Positions 1 through 6,864 of a stretch of 6,864 nucleotides of DNA are shown piece after piece. A model generated the notes under the pieces. That model saw only the letters and a list, made by a program, of their open reading frames with translations. It did no database searches and was not told the DNA's origin. Origin of the DNA: an uncultured Lysobacterales bacterium (GTDB taxonomy: Bacteria; Pseudomonadota; Gammaproteobacteria; Xanthomonadales; SZUA-36); assembly GCA_937995275.1 (NCBI GenBank), contig CALKKN010000080.1:1-6864 (forward strand), given 5' to 3'. Made by a program: the position numbers and the translations under genes. Each line of letters opens with the position of its first letter. Position 1 is the first letter of the stretch.

Positions 1-9
1 GTGCCGGGT

Positions 10-76
10 GTAGGAGCGGCTTTAGCCGCGATTGGAAGCCTCCAGCACAGCCAATAGCGGCTAAAGCCGCTCCCAC
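10..76. repeat. Two REP copies in inverted orientation forming a long hairpin
   Basis: Copy A (10–32, starting GTAGGAGCGGC) reads rightward and copy B (54–77) is its reverse complement. Bases 10–35 pair with 51–76 at 24 of 26 positions around a 15-nt loop (36–50). Each copy also has its own perfect small palindrome, GCGGCT-TT-AGCCGC. Related copies occur at 109–132, 4487–4504, 5386–5408 and 5443–5466. This is the architecture of REP/BIME elements in gammaproteobacteria. A transcript of an upstream gene entering from the left would meet a very stable hairpin here, but there is no U-tract, so a terminator role is not shown. Confidence 0.85.
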
Positions 77-108
77 AGACAAGGTAGCTCCCAAATCTAT
101 AATCAGCC

Positions 109-126
109 ATCGCGGCTAAAGCCGCT

Positions 127-132
<6 letters not shown>
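109..132 (-). repeat. Single REP copy upstream of coaD
   Basis: The segment has the same core as copy B at 54–77, in the same orientation: ATCGCGGCTAAAGCCGC followed by TCCTACA. It contains the perfect 6-bp palindrome around AA. It ends 22 bp before the first candidate coaD start and 57 bp before the preferred one, so it sits in the promoter region. Confidence 0.85.
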
Positions 133-2692
<2,560 letters not shown>

Positions 2693-2724
2693 GTTGGGGT
2701 CTCCCACAAAAAACAGGAAAACAC

Positions 2725-4005
2725 ATGAAAGCATTGGTGGTTTGTTTGATGGCGGTGGTGGCTACCGCGGCTCACGCCGAGGCACCACCAGACCGGATCG
2801 ACGGGCTGGCGGGCGAGGCGCAGTCCCAGGTGGTCGAGTGGCGCCGCTGGTTCCATGAAAACCCGGAACTCAGCAACCGGGAGTACAACACGTCGGCGCG
2901 CATTGTCGAAATCCTGGAGGGCATGGGGTTGCAGCCGCAGGCGGGCATAGCACATACCGGCGTGGTGGCGATCATCGAGGGCGGCAAGCCCGGTCCGCTG
3001 GTCGCCATTCGAACCGACATGGACGGGTTACCGGTCACCGAGCAGACCGGCCTGCCGTTCGCGTCCGGGGCGCGCGGCGAGTACAACGGCCAGGAAGTCG
3101 GCGTCATGCACGCCTGCGGCCACGACGCGCACATGTCGATGCTGCTGGGAGCGGCCTGGGTGCTGAACTCGGTGAAGGAGGACCTCGCCGGTTCCGTGAT
3201 GCTGATTTTCCAACCGGCCGAGGAGGGCCCGCCGGCCGGCGAGAAGGGCGGCGCCCTGATGATGCTGGAAGAGGGGATCTGGGACGAAGGCAAGCCCGAG
3301 GCGGTGTTTGGGATCCACGTCGGGATCGGCGTGCCGGGCGGAGAGATCGCGGTGCGCCCCGGACCGCTGATGGCCGCCGCCGACCGGTTCCAGATTACGG
3401 TCAGGGGCCGGCAGACCCACGGCGCGCGGCCCTGGGACGGCGTGGATCCGGTGGTCGTCGCCGCGCAGATCGTGCTGGGCCTGCAGACCGTCGCCAGCCG
3501 GCAGGTCGACGTGACGCTGGCGCCGTCGATCGTGAGCATCGGGCGCATCAGCGGCGGCATCCGCAACAACGTGATTCCCGATGCGGTGGAACTCGAAGGG
3601 ACCATCCGCAGCTTCGACCCCGCCATGCGGACCGACATCCATCAGCGCATGGAACGGACGGCCCGCGGCATCGCGGAAAGCGCCGGCGCCACGGTGGACT
3701 GGGAGCTGGAACTCGGCAATCCGCCGGTCGTCAACGACCCGGCGCTGCTGGATCGGATGCTGCCGACGCTGAACCGCGCGGCCACGGTGCGCGACATCAA
3801 TCCACAGACCGTGGCCGAGGATTTCTCCGAGTACGCCATCCGGGCCCCGAGCCTGTTCATGTTTCTCGGCAACGGTCCGCCGGGGGTCGATCCGGCGACG
3901 CTGCCGACCAACCATTCACCGTTCTTCGATATGCACGAACCCAATCTCGAGGTCGGCGTGCGGGTGTTCAGTAATCTGGTGGTCGACTACCTGCGGGGCC
4001 GGTAG
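2725..4005 (+). CDS. Exported M20-family amidohydrolase (M20D type)
   Basis: This is a metal-dependent amidohydrolase/peptidase of the family that includes hippurate hydrolase, N-acyl-L-amino acid amidohydrolase and related carboxypeptidases. The 426-residue product starts with a signal peptide, probable cut after AHA (residue 18), so it likely acts in the periplasm. Metal ligands and the catalytic acid are visible: C131 and H133 in HACGHD, E166/E167 in QPAEE, H198 in FGIHV and H397 in TNHSPFF. The lid/dimerisation domain runs roughly from 205 to 320 and carries RQTHGARPWDGVDP, typical of M20D. The ATG at 2725 has AGGA (2715–2718) at 6 nt, and the open frame upstream of it is only a shadow of ggt. 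It follows ggt by 32 bp without an obvious terminator, suggesting co-transcription. The substrate cannot be told from sequence; N-acyl or gamma-glutamyl amino acids are guesses from the neighbour. Confidence 0.92.
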   Translation: MKALVVCLMAVVATAAHAEAPPDRIDGLAGEAQSQVVEWRRWFHENPELSNREYNTSARIVEILEGMGLQPQAGIAHTGVVAIIEGGKPGPLVAIRTDMDGLPVTEQTGLPFASGARGEYNGQEVGVMHACGHDAHMSMLLGAAWVLNSVKEDLAGSVMLIFQPAEEGPPAGEKGGALMMLEEGIWDEGKPEAVFGIHVGIGVPGGEIAVRPGPLMAAADRFQITVRGRQTHGARPWDGVDPVVVAAQIVLGLQTVASRQVDVTLAPSIVSIGRISGGIRNNVIPDAVELEGTIRSFDPAMRTDIHQRMERTARGIAESAGATVDWELELGNPPVVNDPALLDRMLPTLNRAATVRDINPQTVAEDFSEYAIRAPSLFMFLGNGPPGVDPATLPTNHSPFFDMHEPNLEVGVRVFSNLVVDYLRGR

Positions 4006-4026
4006 GTTCCGGCAGAGCCAGGGGGG

Positions 4027-4209
4027 TTACCTCGATTCCCGCCACAACAGCCAGACGATCAGGGCAGGCGCGACCACGCCGAAGACGCTGACCCACTGGG
4101 GGACCACCTCACCGCGCGCAATGATTTCGGTGCCGTCGATCAGCCGCAGCAGGTGCGCGAACGCGACCAGGCTGAGGAGGATGATGGCGAGCAGGCTTCC
4201 AATCTTCAT
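4027..4209 (-). CDS. Small two-helix membrane protein, function unknown
   Basis: The 60-residue protein begins with MKIGSLL and has two hydrophobic segments, about residues 4–24 (rich in L, I and A) and 39–55 (VSVFGVVAPALIVWLLW). A short polar stretch containing DGTEIIARGE separates them, and the C-terminus is RESR. This is the pattern of a small inner-membrane protein. The ATG is supported by GGAG (plus-strand CTCC 4217–4220) 7 nt upstream. It resembles small hypothetical membrane proteins I have seen annotated in proteobacteria, with the VPQWVSVFG centre as the recognisable part, but I know of no function. It converges with the amidohydrolase gene, with 21 bp between the two stop codons, and its upstream side abuts the foldback element. 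Confidence 0.75.
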   Translation of the reverse strand: MKIGSLLAIILLSLVAFAHLLRLIDGTEIIARGEVVPQWVSVFGVVAPALIVWLLWRESR

Positions 4210-4239
4210 GAGCGCACTCCGGGGACCTGTTACATCCCA

Positions 4240-4245
4240 ATTTTA
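4240..4245 (-). promoter_or_regulatory. Candidate -10 box at the foldback element edge
   Basis: Read on the minus strand, the junction between the element's left end and the flank gives TAAAAT, 30 nt before the ATG of the small membrane protein. A transcript starting around 4233 would have a leader of about 24 nt that includes the GGAG site. No good -35 hexamer lies at 16–18 bp, so this is only a candidate. Confidence 0.3.
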
Positions 4246-4493
4246 GCCCGAATATTTCACCAAGGCGGACCAAAGAGTGGAGACATTATCAAGAAAACAG
4301 AGAGTTAGAAGGGCTTTTATCGTGTGTTCGAAAACACGGTTCGTCCTATCCGGATTGACAACGCATCTGGCTTCGCATTTCGGCAAATCCTCCTCGAATC
4401 GTAGCGATGGCTACGATTTCGAGAACGATTTACCAAACTGCATTGCCAGCTCCGCTGTCAATTCCGGATCCTTGATGAAATATTCGGGCTAAA
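4242..4493. mobile_element. Foldback (MITE-like) element with 24-bp terminal inverted repeats
   Basis: The left end 4242–4265 (TTTAGCCCGAATATTTCA, then CCAAGG) and the right end 4470–4493 are inverted repeats matching at 23 of 24 positions. Inside, 4348–4405 pairs with 4410–4469 at about 47 of 58 positions with two one-base gaps, closing on a 4-nt loop (4406–4409). An unpaired 82-bp segment (4266–4347) lies only in the left arm. G+C is about 46% by hand count, well below the flanking genes. No transposase is encoded. The structure fits a non-autonomous foldback or MITE element, perhaps mobilised in trans. I could not see a clean target-site duplication, and the insertion-sequence family is not assigned. 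It accounts for most of the 330-bp gap between the two flanking genes. Confidence 0.65.
4393..4423. repeat. Hairpin at the tip of the foldback element
   Basis: CTCGAATCGTAGC (4393–4405) pairs with GCTACGATTTCGAG (4410–4423) as a 13-bp stem with one bulged T (4418) and a GATG loop. It is the best-preserved inner part of the larger palindrome. There is no U-tract, so an intrinsic terminator is not indicated. Confidence 0.8.
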
Positions 4494-4504
4494 GCCGCTC
4501 CTAC
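4487..4504 (-). repeat. Half REP copy fused to the foldback element end
   Basis: GGCTAAAGCCGCTCCTAC is identical to the corresponding part of the REP copy at 109–132. The outer half (ATCGC) is missing and is replaced by the end of the foldback element, with which it shares GGCTAAA. Confidence 0.7.
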
Positions 4505-4528
4505 GGCTTATCCATGCCGCCCCACGAT

Positions 4529-4558
4529 GAAAACCGCGACTACCGGTAATACTCGCGG
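4529..4558 (-). terminator. Possible weak intrinsic terminator of the epimerase gene
   Basis: On the minus strand CCGCGA (plus 4553–4558) can pair with TCGCGG (4534–4539) across a 13-nt loop that contains the stop codon, and TTTTC follows directly. The stem is short and the loop large, so the call is tentative. Confidence 0.3.
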
Positions 4559-5649
4559 TACCAGGCCACGAACTTCGCGATGCCTTCCTCCAGCGACGTC
4601 GAGGGCCGGTAGCCGATGTCCTCGACCAGGCTCTGTACGTCCGCATAGGTGTCGGGCACGTCGCCGGGTTGGAGGGGCAGCAATTCCTTCTGCGCCTTCT
4701 TGCCCAGCGCCTTCTCGAGCACCTCGATGAAGCGACCCAGTTCCTCCGGATGGTTGCTACCGATGTTGTAGACGCGCCAGGGGGCGTTCGACGTCGCCGG
4801 ATCGGGGTGCTCGCCGTTCCACTCGGGGTTGGGCCGGGCCGGCCGGTCCAGGGTCCGGACCACGCCCTCGACGATGTCGTCGATGTAGGTGAAGTCGCGG
4901 CGATGCCTGCCGTAGTTGAACACCTTGATCGGCTCGCCGGCCAGGATGGCCCGGGTGAACAGGACCGGCGCCATGTCGGGTCGGCCCCAGGGCCCATACA
5001 CTGTGAAGAACCGCAGCCCGGTCGTCGGCAGACGGTACAGGTGCGAATAGGCGTGGGCCATCAACTCGTTCGACTTCTTGCTGGCTGCGTAAAGGGACAC
5101 GGGGTGGTCCACGTTGTCGCCCACCCGGAACGGCATGTGCGTGTTGGCGCCATAGACTGAACTGGATGAGGCGTACACCAGGTGCGTGATGCCATGGTGA
5201 CGGCAGCCTTCCAGCAGGTTCAGAAAGCCGACGATGTTGCTCTCGATGTAGGTGTGCGGGTGGTCGATCGAGTAGCGGACTCCGGGCTGGGCGGCCAGGT
5301 GGACTGCGCGGTCGAAGTTGGCTTCGGCGAAAAGGGATTCGACGGCGGGGCGGTCGGACAGGTCGAGGTGGTGGAAAACAAAACTATCGCGGCTGAAGCC
5401 GCTCCTACGAGCTTCGGCATTCGGTGGGGTGACGTCAGCACCATCGCGGCTGAAGCCGCTCCCACAATCCTTCCCAAAGCCTGGTTCATTCGCGAGGTTC
5501 TGCAGGCGTGCAAGGCGGGCCTGCTTCAGGGCTACGTCGTAGTAGGGGCTCAGGTTGTCGACGCCGGTGACGTCGTCGCCTCTCCGGATAAGGGCCTCGG
5601 AGACCGCGCTGCCGATAAAACCCGCCGCGCCCGTAACGAGAATTCTCAT
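4540..5649 (-). CDS. NAD-dependent epimerase, UDP-glucuronate 4-epimerase type, with REP insertion
   Basis: This extended short-chain dehydrogenase probably interconverts UDP-glucuronate and UDP-galacturonate for surface polysaccharide synthesis in the cytoplasm. The 369-residue product has the NAD-binding GAAGFIG (7–13), the DNLSPYYD loop (31–38), the SSSSVYG strand (161–167) and the catalytic YAASK pair Y187/K191. It also has [17 protein letters not shown] (211–227) and [15 protein letters not shown] (251–265), typical of this subfamily. Family members are about 335 residues. The excess is a segment from about 59 to 91 (CGSGFSRDG…RRSGFSRDS) that is translated from two REP copies (5386–5408 and 5443–5466) and their spacer; it separates PGF from VFHHLDL. 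The frame is kept, and everything after the insert looks intact. No Shine–Dalgarno sequence precedes the ATG, so the mRNA may be leaderless. Substrate assignment is by family resemblance. Confidence 0.9.
   Translation of the reverse strand: MRILVTGAAGFIGSAVSEALIRRGDDVTGVDNLSPYYDVALKQARLARLQNLANEPGFGKDCGSGFSRDGADVTPPNAEARRSGFSRDSFVFHHLDLSDRPAVESLFAEANFDRAVHLAAQPGVRYSIDHPHTYIESNIVGFLNLLEGCRHHGITHLVYASSSSVYGANTHMPFRVGDNVDHPVSLYAASKKSNELMAHAYSHLYRLPTTGLRFFTVYGPWGRPDMAPVLFTRAILAGEPIKVFNYGRHRRDFTYIDDIVEGVVRTLDRPARPNPEWNGEHPDPATSNAPWRVYNIGSNHPEELGRFIEVLEKALGKKAQKELLPLQPGDVPDTYADVQSLVEDIGYRPSTSLEEGIAKFVAWYREYYR
5386..5408 (-). repeat. REP copy inside the epimerase gene (distal copy)
   Basis: ATCGCGGCTGAAGCCGCTCCTAC is the REP consensus with GA instead of AA at the palindrome centre. 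Read on the coding strand it encodes RSGFSRD at about residues 82–88 of the epimerase. Confidence 0.9.
5443..5466 (-). repeat. REP copy inside the epimerase gene (proximal copy)
   Basis: This is a second copy in the same orientation, exactly 57 bp (19 codons) from the first, ending CCCACA rather than CCTACG. On the coding strand it encodes GSGFSRD at about residues 63–69 of the epimerase, preceded by C62. Confidence 0.9.
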
Positions 5650-5655
5650 GGCGGC

Positions 5656-5661
5656 ATTGTA
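5656..5661 (-). promoter_or_regulatory. Candidate -10 box for a leaderless epimerase mRNA
   Basis: On the minus strand TACAAT is followed by GCCGCC and then the ATG (5649–5647), so the usual start point, about 7 nt after the -10, falls on the start codon itself. No Shine–Dalgarno sequence is present, in agreement. No convincing -35 was found. The 73-bp divergent region 5650–5722 must also serve the rightward gene, for which I see no clear promoter. Confidence 0.35.
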
Positions 5662-5710
5662 GCTTCAATCGCAAAGTGCTTGTGCTGTGATTTCGGCCTC
5701 AGAAGAAAGT

Positions 5711-5716
5711 AGAGGA
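5711..5716 (+). promoter_or_regulatory. Ribosome binding site deciding a GTG start
   Basis: AGAGGA lies 6 nt before the GTG at 5723. It fixes the start of the following exported protein, whose reading frame begins with an uncommon start codon and has no stop within the window. Confidence 0.75.
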
Positions 5717-5722
5717 AGCCCA

Positions 5723-6864
5723 GTGAAACGTCTCGCATTACTGGCGCTGCCGGCGTTGATCGCCGCGGCGCTTGGCAGCCCTGCCCATGCACAGGACGAA
5801 TGCGCAGAGCTGGAAGGCGTGCCGCCGGGCCTCTACACCTCCACCGACGAAGGCCGCACCTACGTCAACAAGGACGGCGAGGTCCTGGAACTCAAAGCCG
5901 GCCAGTCGGGCATTGCCGACGAAAAAGGGGTCCGCTGCATCAAGCAGCCGCCCCAGTTCCTCGACTGGCCCTGCTCAACGCAGGCGGCCCAGAGCCGGAT
6001 GTTCAACACGTACACGATTGACGAGTTGACGTCCGCCAACCCGATGAAGGAAGTCGTCGAGCGGTACTTCCAGGTGCCCGAGGTCATCGCGCCGATCCCC
6101 AACTGGATCGACGGCGAGTTCCACGGCAACTTCAACTACAACGACATCATCCAGTTTTCCACGCCGGACTACTGGTACCACCCGAACGAGAGGCGACCAA
6201 TCCTCAGCGAAAAGCGTCCGCGGTCGCTGCTGATCTCGCTGTACGTCGGCACCAATGAAGTCCTCATTGACAACAACATGATCGACGCCCTGCGCGCGGA
6301 ACTGAGCACCAACGACCTGCCGGTCACCTTCGTGTTCAACGACTCCAACACGGTGCCGATCAGTTACTTTGGCTCGAACGTCAGTCTCGAGGAGGTGTTC
6401 AAGGCCTTTGTCGAGCGCAAGATCAAGGTGGCCGAGGTGCCGATGTGGTGGCTGGGCGACTACCACCTGCTGGCGACCGTCGAGGAATACGACAAGTTCT
6501 TCGAGATCCCGGCGCTGGAGGACATCAGCCCGGAACGACAGGAGGCGCTGCGCGCCGATCTCCAGGAGCACGGCTTCTCGCGTAAGTCCATCATCGTCTC
6601 GTTATTTCTGGAAACGACCGCCATCGCCGTCGACCCGCCCGAACGGCTGCGCGTGGCGGCCTCAATGGGATACGACCGCATTCCGACCACGCTGAACTTC
6701 ATCGAACCGCACATCATTCTGGCCCGCTGCGGGCCCGGCACGCCCGTCGGCAGCGGCGGCGTATCGGGTTCGACGACGCCGATCAGCGGTGCATTCGTGC
6801 CGCCGACCGCGACGAACACGACGGCCGCGCCGCCGCCGCCCGAACCCGGGGCGAGCGATTCCTG
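5723..6864 (+). CDS. Exported protein of unknown function, C-terminal end outside the window
   Basis: I do not recognise this gene. It starts at GTG (5723) behind AGAGGA and stays open for 380 codons to the window edge, so it is partial at the 3' end. Residues 1–23 form a classical signal peptide (KRLALLALPALIAAALG, cut after AHA), so the protein is periplasmic or secreted. The mature part is polar and mixed, with aromatic-rich patches (GEFHGNFNYND and TPDYWYHP, about 133–155; VPMWWLGDYH, about 238–247). It has four cysteines (C27, C72, C84, C336) that could form disulphides. From about residue 341 it becomes rich in Pro, Thr, Ser, Ala and Gly, like a linker or flexible tail. The N-terminal YTSTDEGRTYVNKDGEVLEL stretch suggests beta structure. 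It diverges from the epimerase gene across 73 bp, and no functional link between them is shown. Confidence 0.85.
   Translation, partial: MKRLALLALPALIAAALGSPAHAQDECAELEGVPPGLYTSTDEGRTYVNKDGEVLELKAGQSGIADEKGVRCIKQPPQFLDWPCSTQAAQSRMFNTYTIDELTSANPMKEVVERYFQVPEVIAPIPNWIDGEFHGNFNYNDIIQFSTPDYWYHPNERRPILSEKRPRSLLISLYVGTNEVLIDNNMIDALRAELSTNDLPVTFVFNDSNTVPISYFGSNVSLEEVFKAFVERKIKVAEVPMWWLGDYHLLATVEEYDKFFEIPALEDISPERQEALRADLQEHGFSRKSIIVSLFLETTAIAVDPPERLRVAASMGYDRIPTTLNFIEPHIILARCGPGTPVGSGGVSGSTTPISGAFVPPTATNTTAAPPPPEPGASDS

Noticed and set aside
3998..4013. GCCGG/CCGGC hairpin at the end of the amidohydrolase gene as a terminator
   Set aside because: The stem is only 5 bp, it overlaps the stop codon, and no U-tract follows on either strand.
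4277..4492. A 71-codon GTG-started open frame on the plus strand
   Set aside because: It lies almost wholly inside the foldback element, its end is encoded by the terminal inverted repeat, it has no convincing ribosome site and shows no recognisable protein pattern.

Overview
The window is G+C-rich, densely coded bacterial chromosome. The codon use, the gene order coaD–ferredoxin–gamma-glutamyltranspeptidase (also found in Pseudomonas aeruginosa as PA0363–PA0362–PA0361) and scattered REP-type repeats with a GCGGCT-xx-AGCCGC core point to a gammaproteobacterium. A member of the Xanthomonadales/Lysobacterales or a neighbouring order is likely, but this is inferred and no genus can be named from this sequence.

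Left part (1–4005): three REP copies (1–132), two of them forming a 26-bp stem, precede a compact rightward gene series. It contains coaD (coenzyme A synthesis), a TTG-started 2[4Fe-4S] ferredoxin 3 bp later, an exported gamma-glutamyltranspeptidase overlapping the ferredoxin end, and an exported M20 amidohydrolase 32 bp further on. Spacing suggests one transcript. The last two enzymes could work together outside the cytoplasm to release amino acids from gamma-glutamyl and N-acylated compounds; that link is inferred from adjacency.

Middle (4006–4539): a 60-residue two-helix membrane protein lies on the minus strand. Upstream of it is a 252-bp A+T-rich island (about 46% G+C by hand count) bounded by 24-bp inverted repeats with one mismatch. 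Its interior folds back on itself, so it looks like a non-autonomous foldback (MITE-like) element. A half REP copy abuts its right end.

Right part (4540–6864): a leftward sugar-nucleotide epimerase of the UDP-glucuronate 4-epimerase type carries two REP copies inside its reading frame. They are spaced 57 bp apart and together add about 33 residues to the protein. Divergent from it, a GTG-started gene with a clear ribosome binding site encodes an exported protein of unknown function that runs off the right edge.

The two things most worth a second look are the REP-derived insertion inside the epimerase and the foldback element.
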